The notes under the pieces were generated by a model, which was not told where the DNA came from, made no database searches, and saw only the letters and a program-made list of their open reading frames with translations. This document shows positions 1-7,077 of a stretch of 27,083 nucleotides of DNA, in pieces. The translations under genes were made by a program, and so were the position numbers. The stretch comes from an uncultured Eubacteriales bacterium (GTDB lineage: Bacteria > Bacillota > Clostridia > Monoglobales > Monoglobaceae). Positions within the stretch are counted from its first letter, which is position 1, and each line of letters begins with the position of its first letter. The stretch lies in assembly GCA_900550775.1 (NCBI GenBank), contig URTH01000002.1, positions 1 through 27,083 of the forward strand, in the 5' to 3' direction.

Positions 1-1
1 G

Positions 2-88
2 CACGGCTGGAGCTTGTATATGTTAAAAGCAGATAATCAGGGTGCGGTGGTTTGCCGGGATGATGACCGGGACGGCCGTGCAAAATAG
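2..88 (+). CDS. C-terminal fragment of an upstream gene, possibly homoserine kinase
   Basis: The window opens inside a reading frame that runs to a TAG at 86-88, giving about 28 residues starting HGWSLYMLKADNQGAVV. The pattern W-x-L-x-x-L-x-A-D-x-x-G-A-x-V resembles the tail of GHMP-type homoserine kinases, and thrB commonly sits just before an aspartate kinase gene in Clostridia. The stop lies 18 bases before the aspartate kinase GTG, which would suit one operon. Another frame also stops early (TAA at 34-36), so the frame choice is itself uncertain. The function is an inference from a very short fragment and from context. Confidence 0.35.
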   Translation, partial: HGWSLYMLKADNQGAVVCRDDDRDGRAK

Positions 89-106
89 AAAATGGAGGGA
101 AGAAAA

Positions 107-1315
107 GTGGCACTGATCGTACAGAAGTTCGGCGGCAGTTCGGTCGCCGATGCAGAAAGAGTGATGAATGTTGCAAACCGTGTCGTGGAGACGGTGCAGG
201 AGGGAAACCGCGTTGTCGTGGTTGTTTCCGCACAGGGTGACACAACTGATGACCTGATTGAAAAAGCAAATGAAATCAATCCGGAGGCGTCCAAGCGCGA
301 GATGGATATGCTGCTCTCCAGCGGAGAACAGATTTCGATTGCCCTGCTTGCCATGGCGATTGAAAAGTTAAAGTGTTCGGTCATTTCGCTGACCGGCTGG
401 CAGGCCGGCTTTGCGACCAATGCTACCTCCGGCAACGCGAGAATCAGCAAGATCCATACCGAGCGTATCCTGGCGGAACTGGATAAGCACAGCGTGGTAG
501 TGGTAGCCGGTTTCCAGGGGCTGAACAAATATGACGATATCACAACGCTGGGCCGCGGCGGCAGCGATACCTCTGCGGTTGCACTGGCGGCGGCATTAAA
601 TGCTGCAAAGTGTGAGATTTACACCGATGTGGACGGCGTATACACCGCCGATCCCCGTATCGTGCCGAACGCGGTGAAATTGGATGAGATTACGTATGAC
701 GAGATGTTAGAGCTCGCCAGCCTCGGCGCAAACGTACTGCATAACCGTTCGGTCGAGATGGCAAAAAAATACAACGTTGAACTGGAGGTTAAGTCCAGTT
801 TTCATAAAGTTCCCGGTACAATGGTGAAGGAGGTAACCAATATGGAAAGAATGTTAATCAGAGGGGTAACCCGTGATAATGATGTAGCACGTATTGCAGT
901 GATCGGCGTTGAGGATATGCCGGGTATGGCATTTAAGATTTTCTCGGTTTTGGCAAAGGCAGATATCAATGTAGACATGATTTTACAGTCCATTGGGCAT
1001 AATGGAACCAAGGATATTGTCTTTACGGTAACCAAGGCGCATATGAAAGAGACGCTCTCGATCATCGAAGGATTAAAGGACACCCTGCACTATCAGGAAA
1101 TCAACTGCCGTGACGATCTGAGCAAGGTTTCGATTGTCGGCGCAGGCATGGTGCACAATGCCGGTGTTGCATCCCAGATGTTTGAGGCGCTTTACGCGGC
1201 ACAGATTAACATTCATATGATTTCTACCTCGGAAATTAAGGTTTCGGTACTGATCAATGTGAATAACGCGGAACGTGCAGTCGCTGTGATCCACGATCAG
1301 TTCTTCGGAAAATAA
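107..1315 (+). CDS. lysC: Aspartate kinase (monofunctional, two ACT domains)
   Basis: Phosphorylates L-aspartate with ATP, the first step to lysine, threonine, methionine and diaminopimelate. The protein (402 residues) opens MALIVQKFGGSSVA, the amino-acid-kinase motif KFGGSS, and carries the GRGGSDTSAVALAAAL substrate/nucleotide segment near residue 150. Two ACT regulatory domains fill about residues 260-402 (IAVIGVEDMPGMAFKIFSVLAKA and VSIVGAGMVHNAGVASQMFEAL), so allosteric control by lysine and/or threonine is expected. GTG at 107 is preferred to the in-frame ATG at 92 because GGAGGG at 94-99 lies 7 bases before the GTG and the GTG start matches the family N-terminus. Length and architecture match Bacillus LysC (aspartokinase II). 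A terminator-like hairpin follows at 1358-1397. An internal start inside the gene is listed separately. Confidence 0.95.
   Translation: MALIVQKFGGSSVADAERVMNVANRVVETVQEGNRVVVVVSAQGDTTDDLIEKANEINPEASKREMDMLLSSGEQISIALLAMAIEKLKCSVISLTGWQAGFATNATSGNARISKIHTERILAELDKHSVVVVAGFQGLNKYDDITTLGRGGSDTSAVALAAALNAAKCEIYTDVDGVYTADPRIVPNAVKLDEITYDEMLELASLGANVLHNRSVEMAKKYNVELEVKSSFHKVPGTMVKEVTNMERMLIRGVTRDNDVARIAVIGVEDMPGMAFKIFSVLAKADINVDMILQSIGHNGTKDIVFTVTKAHMKETLSIIEGLKDTLHYQEINCRDDLSKVSIVGAGMVHNAGVASQMFEALYAAQINIHMISTSEIKVSVLINVNNAERAVAVIHDQFFGK
842..1315 (+). CDS. Predicted in-frame beta subunit of aspartate kinase (internal start)
   Basis: Inside lysC an AAGGAGGT at 827-834 stands 7 bases before an in-frame ATG at 842. 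Translation from it would give 157 residues starting MERMLIRGVTRDNDVARIAVIG, that is, exactly the paired ACT regulatory domains without the kinase domain. In Bacillus subtilis aspartokinase II, established work showed an alpha2-beta2 enzyme whose beta subunit comes from just such an in-phase internal start at nearly the same position. That the ATG is used here is inference, but the ribosome binding site is better than the one at many genuine gene starts in this window. Confidence 0.7.
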   Translation: MERMLIRGVTRDNDVARIAVIGVEDMPGMAFKIFSVLAKADINVDMILQSIGHNGTKDIVFTVTKAHMKETLSIIEGLKDTLHYQEINCRDDLSKVSIVGAGMVHNAGVASQMFEALYAAQINIHMISTSEIKVSVLINVNNAERAVAVIHDQFFGK

Positions 1316-1357
1316 AAATAAGCTCGCCGCCGCTTTTGAAAAGCCAAAACGTGCCAT

Positions 1358-1397
1358 AAGACAGCAAGTCATCCTTTTGCGTGCTTGCTGTTTTATT
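1358..1397 (+). terminator. Rho-independent terminator after lysC
   Basis: ACAGCAAG at 1361-1368 pairs perfectly with CTTGCTGT at 1384-1391 around a 15-base loop, with possible extension by three weaker pairs, and is followed by TTTATT. It lies 45 bases after the lysC stop and so separates lysC from coaX. Confidence 0.75.
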
Positions 1398-1496
1398 GTA
1401 TACGGGCGTTTTTCGGATTGCTGACCGGATTACGAATATTATTCGGTGAAAGGTTTTCAAAATTCTGCGCGGCGTGATAAGAAAAGGTGGATAACC

Positions 1497-2261
1497 ATGA
1501 TACTTGCCATAGATATCGGAAATACAAATATTGTCCTTGGCGGATTTGTGGAGGAGGAACCGTCGTTTGTGGCGCGGATCGCCACGGATTCGACCAAAAC
1601 GGAGGATGAGTATGCGGCAAAAATCCGCAGCGTGCTGGGACTGCATGAGATTGCCAAAACCCAGATTGAGGGTGCGGTGATTTCCTCCGTGGTACCGCCG
1701 CTCGATACCGTCATGCAAAAGGCAGTGAAAACGGTGTACGGGGTGGATGCCCTGATGGTGCGCCCGGATCTGAACCTTGGGATCGGCATTGACTGCGATA
1801 ATCCCATGACGGTCGGCGCTGACCTGATTTGTGCCTGCGTGGCCGCGTATCACCTGTACCAAAGCCCGTCTCTGATTGTGGATATGGGAACGGCAACCAA
1901 GATGATGATGGTGTCCGGCGAGGGAAACTTTGTCGGGGTTTCGATTATACCGGGCGTACAGATTGCCTTAAAGGCGCTGGCCAGCGGTGCGGCGCTCCTG
2001 TCCCAGATCAGTCTGGAGGCGCCGTCCTCCGTCCTCGGAAAAAACACGGCGGACTGTATGCGATCCGGGGTTGTGTTCGGCAACGCGTCCATGATTGACG
2101 GCATGATTGACCGCTTTCGGGAGGAGGCCGGTGAACCGCTTTTTGTCCTGGCAACCGGCGGTCTTGCCGCAACCGTGATTCCGCATTGCAGACAGGATAT
2201 CTTGATCGATGAAAATCTGGTTCTTAAGGGACTCTATATTTTATATCAAAAAAACAGTTAA
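1497..2261 (+). CDS. coaX: Type III pantothenate kinase
   Basis: Catalyses ATP-dependent phosphorylation of pantothenate, the first committed step of coenzyme A synthesis, in the cytoplasm. The 254-residue protein opens MILAIDIGNTNIVLGGF, the ASKHA-fold phosphate loop (D6, N9), with the catalytic-aspartate motif GAD at 107-109, and DMGTATK at 129-135 followed by FVGVSIIPGV, both typical of CoaX. The usual GADR is GADL here, a change I believe is seen in clostridial members. An upstream in-frame ATG at 1446 exists, but AAAGGTGG at 1483-1490 sits 6 bases before the ATG at 1497 and the family begins there. The next gene encodes an ECF substrate-binding protein, a likely pantothenate uptake partner. 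Confidence 0.93.
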   Translation: MILAIDIGNTNIVLGGFVEEEPSFVARIATDSTKTEDEYAAKIRSVLGLHEIAKTQIEGAVISSVVPPLDTVMQKAVKTVYGVDALMVRPDLNLGIGIDCDNPMTVGADLICACVAAYHLYQSPSLIVDMGTATKMMMVSGEGNFVGVSIIPGVQIALKALASGAALLSQISLEAPSSVLGKNTADCMRSGVVFGNASMIDGMIDRFREEAGEPLFVLATGGLAATVIPHCRQDILIDENLVLKGLYILYQKNS

Positions 2262-2309
2262 CCTGATATTTACCGCAAGAAAAATTCCATCTGTCGGCAG
2301 GCATGCGCG

Positions 2310-2368
2310 GCCGGAAGAGAGCAGTCCGAATCTGCCGAAAAAGGCAAAATTTCGGCATCTTTCGGTTA
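2310..2368 (+). repeat. Intergenic palindromic repeat, copy A
   Basis: About 59 bases, forward orientation, in the coaX to ECF gap. The outer arms CCGGAAGA (2311-2318) and TCTTTCGG (2358-2365) pair with one G-U. An inner stem CCGAA (2326-2330) pairs with TTCGG (2351-2355), and a central hairpin GCC/GGC (2334-2345) closes on an A-rich loop. Copies B, C and D share the sequence and the nested layout. Confidence 0.8.
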
Positions 2369-2371
2369 GGA

Positions 2372-2425
2372 AAACGCAATGTGCTTTTTGCTTGAAAATA
2401 AGGACTTTTGAGCCATATTGCGTTT
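2372..2425 (+). promoter_or_regulatory. Inverted repeat before the ECF transporter gene
   Basis: AAACGCAATGTG at 2372-2383 is matched by CATATTGCGTTT at 2414-2425, 11 of 12 positions complementary, around a 30-base loop that is T- and A-rich. It could be an operator for a dimeric repressor or part of an mRNA leader. I do not recognise it as a known riboswitch. Confidence 0.45.
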
Positions 2426-2430
2426 GGACT

Positions 2431-2460
2431 TTGTGCTGCCTGTCGGGGTGTTTTTATAAA
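2431..2460 (+). promoter_or_regulatory. Candidate promoter for the ECF transporter gene
   Basis: TTGTGC at 2431-2436 and TATAAA at 2455-2460 are separated by 18 bases, about 50 bases before the gene start. The -35 match is weak, so this is a tentative call. Confidence 0.35.
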
Positions 2461-2510
2461 TCAAATGCGTTGTATCACAAAAAGTGAACGACAGCAAGGA
2501 GGAATTTGAA

Positions 2511-3095
2511 ATGCAAAAAACAAACAAGGTTGGATCAACCCAAAAACTGGTTCTGTGCGCCGTACTGACCGCACTGGTTGTACTGCTCCAGTTTTTAGGG
2601 GCAAGTATTCATTTCGGCCCGTTTTCCATTACCCTGGTACTGGTGCCGATCGTCATCGGTGCGGCCATGTGCGGCACGATGGCCGGCGTCTGGCTGGGTC
2701 TGGTGTTCGGCGCCGTTGTGCTGATGACGGATGCAGGCGCCTTTTTGGCAGTCAGTGTGCCGGGCACCGTGATTACCGTCCTAGCAAAGGGCGCGCTTTG
2801 CGGCCTCTGTGCCGGTTTGATTTACCGTGGGCTTTCAAAGTACAACCGCTACCTTGCCGTGGTAGCGGCGGCGCTGGTTTGCCCGATGGTGAATACCGGC
2901 GTGTTCTTACTCGGCTGCTCGGTGTTCTTTATGGACGCCCTGTCGGGCTGGGCGGCTGCCGCGGACCTTTACGACAGCGTTTTCAAATATATGATCTTTG
3001 GCATGGTTGGCGTCAACTTTTTGCTGGAGACCGGAATCAATATGGTACTGAGCCCGGTGATTGTACGGCTGCTCCGCATCGGACAAAAGAGTTAA
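2511..3095 (+). CDS. ECF transporter substrate-binding (S) component, possibly pantothenate-specific
   Basis: A 194-residue integral membrane protein with about six hydrophobic segments and the small-residue-rich style of ECF-type S components (QKLVLCAVLTALVVLLQFLG near the N-terminus, then GAAMCGTMAGVWLGLVFGAV). Such proteins bind a vitamin and dock on a shared EcfA-A'-T energy module, which is not encoded here. The neighbouring coaX suggests pantothenate (PanT-like), but this is inference from context; riboflavin or another vitamin is possible. The ATG at 2511 is chosen over an in-frame GTG at 2484 because AAGGAGG at 2496-2502 lies 8 bases before it. Repeat copy A, an inverted repeat and a candidate promoter precede the gene. 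Confidence 0.8.
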   Translation: MQKTNKVGSTQKLVLCAVLTALVVLLQFLGASIHFGPFSITLVLVPIVIGAAMCGTMAGVWLGLVFGAVVLMTDAGAFLAVSVPGTVITVLAKGALCGLCAGLIYRGLSKYNRYLAVVAAALVCPMVNTGVFLLGCSVFFMDALSGWAAAADLYDSVFKYMIFGMVGVNFLLETGINMVLSPVIVRLLRIGQKS

Positions 3096-3150
3096 AGTAC
3101 AATGAAATCTCTGTGATTTTTGGTAAATCAGGCAAACGTGTGCCGACGCA

Positions 3151-3187
3151 AAAAAAGAGCCTTGGACGATAAGTCCAAGGCTCTTGC
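3151..3187 (-). terminator. Terminator shared by the convergent ECF and csp genes
   Basis: A 13-bp perfect stem (3155-3167 with 3173-3185, core GAGCCTTGGAC) closes on a 5-base loop. On the minus strand it runs into seven T residues, so it is a strong terminator for the cold-shock gene. On the plus strand only a short T run follows (TTGCTGT), so termination for the ECF gene may be weaker. Confidence 0.85.
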
Positions 3188-3294
3188 TGTCCATATATCA
3201 ATCGTACGAAATAACAAAATTCGGAGTTAAACAACACATTGTAGAACTGTGAAAATGATATGGCGTAAGGATGATATTTTGGATCGGGCTGATG

Positions 3295-3507
3295 TTACAC
3301 TACACGTACATCAACAGCACGCAGCTTGCTGGAATCCTTCGGATCCGGCTCAGTTGAGTAGGTAACCTTCTGGCCTTCCTCCAGCGTCTTAAAGCCGTCT
3401 GCAATAATGGCAGAGAAGTGAACGAATACATCGTCACCGCCGTTATCGTCGGAAATAAAGCCAAAGCCCTTTGCAGGATTGAACCATTTTACTGTACCCT
3501 GATTCAT
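3295..3507 (-). CDS. Cold-shock protein, CspA family
   Basis: A 70-residue single cold-shock domain (OB fold) that binds single-stranded RNA and DNA and acts as an RNA chaperone. It begins [20 protein letters not shown], containing RNP1 (KGFGFI), followed by [10 protein letters not shown] for RNP2, and ends in [10 protein letters not shown]. Full length for the family. The start is set by GGAGG (3517-3521 on the minus strand) 9 bases upstream of ATG. It is transcribed from a consensus promoter at 3663-3691 through a leader of about 150 bases that holds a strong inverted repeat, the arrangement expected for temperature-controlled csp genes. It terminates in the hairpin at 3151-3187. Confidence 0.95.
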   Translation of the reverse strand: MNQGTVKWFNPAKGFGFISDDNGGDDVFVHFSAIIADGFKTLEEGQKVTYSTEPDPKDSSKLRAVDVRVV

Positions 3508-3591
3508 GTTGTAGTACCTCCAAAATAATAATTTTAAATTCGCGCACCGAAATTTGCAATTGGTACAAAACCCTTTCAGAAAGAAAAAGCC

Positions 3592-3632
3592 CACATTTTT
3601 TGTAAACCTAGAACCATGATTACAAAAATGTG
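3592..3632 (-). promoter_or_regulatory. Stem-loop in the csp mRNA leader
   Basis: CACATTTTTTGTAA (3592-3605) faces TTACAAAAATGTG (3620-3632), complementary apart from one extra base, around a 14-base loop. On the minus-strand mRNA the stem is followed by a T-rich run (GGGCTTTTTCTTTC), so it could be an attenuator or a temperature-responsive structure. Confidence 0.65.
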
Positions 3633-3662
3633 AGTACCATGTGCTATCTCGGATACAAGGGT

Positions 3663-3691
3663 ATTATAGCATCATTTTTATAAAAAATCAA
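3663..3691 (-). promoter_or_regulatory. Promoter for csp
   Basis: On the minus strand TTGATT (3691-3686) and a perfect TATAAT (3668-3663) are 17 bases apart. Transcription would start near 3656, giving a 5' leader of about 150 bases. Confidence 0.85.
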
Positions 3692-3981
3692 GAGTTTTTT
3701 CTAAAAATGAGCAAAAATTTTTTTAAAATCCATGGAAAATTACCAAATATTTGGTCAAAAATCCATCCAATTTGTCGATGGAGCAACCGGCGGCTGCCAA
3801 GCCTTTTCAAAAAACGGAAGAATGACACCGTATGCCGGCCTGTGAGGGCGCTGTATTTTAAGGCGGCGTCAATGCCGAGGCGGCCTCTGTGAAAAAATAT
3901 TATGGGTTATCGCGAAAAGGGGATCGGCCGCGCCGCAATTTTTTCACGCGCCGGCTACGGCGGCTTTCGGTATGGCCGCGG
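3692..3981. other. Non-coding stretch between divergent csp and esterase genes
   Basis: No convincing gene is seen in either direction. The left half is A/T-rich and holds a perfect 14-bp palindrome ACCAAATATTTGGT at 3742-3755, a possible operator. The right half turns abruptly GC-rich and contains the inverted pair GTGAAAAAAT (3889-3898) and ATTTTTTCAC (3938-3947). Confidence 0.5.
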
Positions 3982-4010
3982 TTGACAAACGAAGAAAAAT
4001 ATTGTAGAAT
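3982..4010 (+). promoter_or_regulatory. Promoter for the secreted esterase gene
   Basis: A perfect TTGACA (3982-3987) and TAGAAT (4005-4010) are separated by 17 bases, 35 bases before the gene start. This makes the esterase an independent transcription unit. Confidence 0.85.
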
Positions 4011-4045
4011 AAAGCAAATCGGGATTTTGATAAGGAGGCGGTCAT

Positions 4046-6355
4046 ATGCAGGGGAACAGCAGGGTAAAACAGTTCCTTGCCGTTGTGCTTGCCCTCCTTT
4101 TTTTGTGCGGCGGACAGCGTGCCTTTGCCCTGGATCTTGCCGGTCTGTTTCAGATTCCAAAGACCGAGGTCAAGGAGCCGCCGTCCAGACTGAAAATGTA
4201 CGCCAAGACGGAAAAAGTCTTGCCAAAGATGGATGCAAAATCCGTTTTTTGCCCCAAGGGAGAAGAAAAGAACGCCTATGCGCTCTATGACGACAATGCG
4301 CAGACGGTCTGCGGCAGCGAAAACGGCCTTTGGGTTACGCTGGATCTTGGTCTGGCGCAGCGGATCTGTGCCGTGCAGATTCTGCCCTCGGCACAAAAAG
4401 AGCATCAGGCGGATCGTCTGATCGGCACCGGATTTTACGCATCAAACGACAATAAAACCTTTGTCCCGGTGGGCACGATTACGCCGGTAAGCGGCAGTAT
4501 GCAGACGGCACGGCAGGAGATTGCCTTCGGCGGCATGGGCGAGTACCGTTATGTGAGGGTGGAGCTTCCGGCCGGAGCCTATTTGGCCGAGCTATCGTGG
4601 ATGGCCTATACGGAGTGGGATTTTACGCCATCCAAAGAAAGCGGAAAAGAGGATATGTCGCTGACGCTTTATGCTTATGACGCGCCCAAAGAGATGGATA
4701 CCACCATCCTGACGGCGATTTACAGTAAAGACGGTATTTTAAAAAATTACGCCGCAAGCCGACAGGATCTGGCGCCGAAAACGGAGCAGAGCGTTGCGGT
4801 TGCGGTACCGAACCTGAAACGGGAGACGGGCGACAGTTATCGGATTATGGTGTTTGACAGTTCCGGCGGTCAGCCGCTGGAGCGACCGCTGGAATACCGG
4901 GATAATGGCGCAGCGCAGAATTTTTCGGTTCCGAACCTGTTTTCGGATCATATGCTGCTCCAGGCGGAAAAACCGCTGACCGTATGGGGAAAAGCGCCCA
5001 AAGGCAGCCGTGTGACCGTAACGCTTGCAAACAGTCTGGGCGGCAAGGCGGATCAGACGGCAGTGGCAGATGCAAATTCCGCGTGGGAAGTAAATTTGGG
5101 GACGTTTTCCGCCGGCGGCGACTATACGCTGACCGTGCGCTGCGGAAAGGAAAAGAGAATTTACCGGGATATCACGTTCGGTGACGTTTGGCTATGCATC
5201 GGCCAGTCCAACATGGATTATTATATGCTGGCCGGAGAGGATACCAAAGCGGATCTGGATTCTGCACGGGGCAGACAGGAAGTGGTAAACCCCGGCATCC
5301 GATTATTGAATTTATGGAATCTCGGCACGGGCGGCGCCGGTGCTGCCACCGAGAACCTGCCGCTGGCGGCGGACGCTGCGGCCTGGGCGAGCATGAACCG
5401 TGACGCGGCCAATTACTGTTCGGCAGTCGGCTATTACTTTGCACAGTCACTGTGGCAGGAATACCGTACGCCGGTCGGCATCATCGGCGCCGCGGTCGGC
5501 GATACCGAGATTAACCGCTGGATACCGCGGGAGGAGAAGTGCGGCAGCTTTGTGCCGACGGACGGCGGACTGTTTTATAACCGTATCGCGCCGCTCTCAA
5601 AGCTGCAGATTCGCGGAATTTTGATGTACCAGGGTGAGGCGGACGAGTACCGCACCCATTTGACGACAATAGAGTACCGGGACGCTATGACGGCAGTGGT
5701 TGACAGCTATCGGCGGATCTTCGGTGAGGATTTGCCGTTTTACTGGGCGCAGCTGACAAGGTACAAGGCAGATGAGAGCGCCGTGCGCGAGGGACAGAGA
5801 CTGGCGTTATCATGCATTAAAAACCCAAAAAATGCCGGGGTGATTTCCTTAATGGATTTGTACGGCGAATACGAGGGCGGCGCCGGCAACTGCAGGGAGG
5901 ATATCCATCCGCATCAGAAAAAGGAAGTGGCGGAGCGGTTTTTGCGTCTGGCAAAACGCGATGTGTACGGCGATACGGATACGGCGGCCGTTGGGCCTTT
6001 CTATACCGGGATGCGCGTCAGCGGCAGTAAGATGGAACTGACCTTCTCCTGCACCGGATCGCTCACACTGCTCCCTGTTTCGCGCTATGCCGACAAAAAG
6101 GGCGAGGCGTGGATCAAAGAAGAGAATATGGATCCTAAGCGGCCGCAGGAATTTGAGCTTTGCGGCGCGGACGGCGTGTTCTATCCGGCGGAGGCGGAGC
6201 TGCGCGGCGATCGCGTGATTCTGACCTGTGATAAGGTGAAAAAGCCGGTTGCCGCACGCTATGCGTGGGGCGCGTATCCGGAGATGCCGAATCTGACAGA
6301 CGCAAGCGGACTTCCGGCCCTGGCGTTCACGACCGAGACGCCGGGCAAGAAATAA
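4046..6355 (+). CDS. Secreted sialate O-acetylesterase-like SGNH hydrolase with N-terminal discoidin-like domain
   Basis: A 769-residue exported protein. Residues 1-29 form a signal peptide (RVKQF then LAVVLALLFL, ending near AFA). Residues of about 75-190 look like a galactose-binding/discoidin fold (YALYDDNAQT, GLWVTLDLG, YRYVRVELP). From about 290 the sequence follows sialate O-acetylesterases (SASA family): NFSVPNLFSDHMLLQ, then FGDVWLCIGQSNM with the nucleophile serine at 388, QGEADE at 529-534, and DIHPHQKKEVAERF with the catalytic Asp619/His621 pair. Family members remove O-acetyl groups from sialic acids or plant glycans; the true substrate is unknown. Own promoter at 3982-4010; AAGGAGG at 4032-4038 sits 7 bases before the ATG. 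No other carbohydrate genes are adjacent. Confidence 0.88.
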   Translation: MQGNSRVKQFLAVVLALLFLCGGQRAFALDLAGLFQIPKTEVKEPPSRLKMYAKTEKVLPKMDAKSVFCPKGEEKNAYALYDDNAQTVCGSENGLWVTLDLGLAQRICAVQILPSAQKEHQADRLIGTGFYASNDNKTFVPVGTITPVSGSMQTARQEIAFGGMGEYRYVRVELPAGAYLAELSWMAYTEWDFTPSKESGKEDMSLTLYAYDAPKEMDTTILTAIYSKDGILKNYAASRQDLAPKTEQSVAVAVPNLKRETGDSYRIMVFDSSGGQPLERPLEYRDNGAAQNFSVPNLFSDHMLLQAEKPLTVWGKAPKGSRVTVTLANSLGGKADQTAVADANSAWEVNLGTFSAGGDYTLTVRCGKEKRIYRDITFGDVWLCIGQSNMDYYMLAGEDTKADLDSARGRQEVVNPGIRLLNLWNLGTGGAGAATENLPLAADAAAWASMNRDAANYCSAVGYYFAQSLWQEYRTPVGIIGAAVGDTEINRWIPREEKCGSFVPTDGGLFYNRIAPLSKLQIRGILMYQGEADEYRTHLTTIEYRDAMTAVVDSYRRIFGEDLPFYWAQLTRYKADESAVREGQRLALSCIKNPKNAGVISLMDLYGEYEGGAGNCREDIHPHQKKEVAERFLRLAKRDVYGDTDTAAVGPFYTGMRVSGSKMELTFSCTGSLTLLPVSRYADKKGEAWIKEENMDPKRPQEFELCGADGVFYPAEAELRGDRVILTCDKVKKPVAARYAWGAYPEMPNLTDASGLPALAFTTETPGKK

Positions 6356-6358
6356 ATA

Positions 6359-6387
6359 TTGACAAAAAGGGACACTTTTCGTATACT
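6359..6387 (+). promoter_or_regulatory. Promoter for nrdR
   Basis: Perfect TTGACA at 6359-6364 and TATACT at 6382-6387 with a 17-base spacer, beginning 3 bases after the upstream stop codon. No NrdR-box palindrome is evident around it. Confidence 0.85.
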
Positions 6388-6410
6388 AAAAAGAAAAAGG
6401 AGGCGTTATC

Positions 6411-6872
6411 ATGCGCTGTTTTTATTGCGGACACACAGAGAGTAAGGTGGTAGATTCCCGTTCTACCGAGGATGGACAGGCGATCCGCCGCCGCCGGGAA
6501 TGCTTGCAGTGCGGAAAACGTTTTACCACCTATGAAAAGATTGAGAGCGTGCCGATCATTGTGATTAAGCGTGACGGCTCCAGACAGAGCTTTGACCGGG
6601 ACAAGCTGCAGCGCGGTATCTTAAATTCCTGTGCCAGCCGCCCGGTGCCGCTGCATGTGATTGACGAGATGCTGGATGAAATCGAGGCGGAAATCCATAA
6701 TTCCCTGGCGCGGGAGGTGTCGTCGGAGAAGATCGGCGAGATGGTGATGGAGCGTCTGCGTGCCATTGATGAGGTGTCCTATGTGCGCTTTGCGTCGGTA
6801 TATAAAAAGTTTAAGGATATCGAAACCTTCCAGCAGGAGCTGGCAAAGCTCAGCGGCAAACGCCCGGAGTAA
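6411..6872 (+). CDS. nrdR: Transcriptional repressor NrdR
   Basis: A 153-residue repressor of ribonucleotide reductase genes that senses ATP/dATP. It has the N-terminal zinc ribbon (MRCFYCGHTESKVVDSR with C3, C6, and C31/C34 in CLQCGKRF) followed by RFTTYE and the ATP-cone domain at about residues 49-139 (VIKRDGSRQSFDRDKL). Full length for the family. AAGGAGG at 6397-6403 lies 7 bases before ATG. It is flanked by its own promoter and a strong terminator, so it is monocistronic. No ribonucleotide reductase gene lies in the window, so its targets are elsewhere. Confidence 0.97.
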   Translation: MRCFYCGHTESKVVDSRSTEDGQAIRRRRECLQCGKRFTTYEKIESVPIIVIKRDGSRQSFDRDKLQRGILNSCASRPVPLHVIDEMLDEIEAEIHNSLAREVSSEKIGEMVMERLRAIDEVSYVRFASVYKKFKDIETFQQELAKLSGKRPE

Positions 6873-6899
6873 GAAAACAGAAACGGCATTTAAAAAATG

Positions 6900-6956
6900 A
6901 GCCGATCCCCAAAAGCTAGTCTAAAGACGCAGCGATTGGGGATCGGTTTTTCTTTT
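6900..6956 (+). terminator. Rho-independent terminator after nrdR
   Basis: CCGATCCCC (6902-6910) pairs with GGGGATCGG (6938-6946), extendable by A-T pairs on both sides, followed by TTTTTCTTTT. The loop of about 25 bases can itself fold (GTCT/AGAC). Confidence 0.88.
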
Positions 6957-6989
6957 GCAAGGTTTTAAGAGCGCATATGTTCTTTAAAC

Positions 6990-7018
6990 TTCAAAACCGG
7001 AAAAATGTATGATATAGT
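6990..7018 (+). promoter_or_regulatory. Candidate promoter for the large secreted phosphoesterase gene
   Basis: TTCAAA (6990-6995) and TATAGT (7013-7018) with a 17-base spacer, about 60 bases before the gene start. Both hexamers are imperfect, unlike most other promoters here. Confidence 0.45.
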
Positions 7019-7077
7019 GAGGGAAAGATAGGGCGGAAAAGAAATCCGGCTGCACTTTTATGGGGAGGGGTTGTAAC

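Noticed and set aside
1..106. Lysine riboswitch before lysC
   Set aside because: There are fewer than 20 bases between the preceding stop and lysC and no riboswitch fold is visible.
3641..4290. Plus-strand open frames of 83 and 133 codons in the csp-esterase gap
   Set aside because: They cross the csp promoter or overlap the clearly real esterase gene, have odd composition and no recognisable motif or ribosome site.
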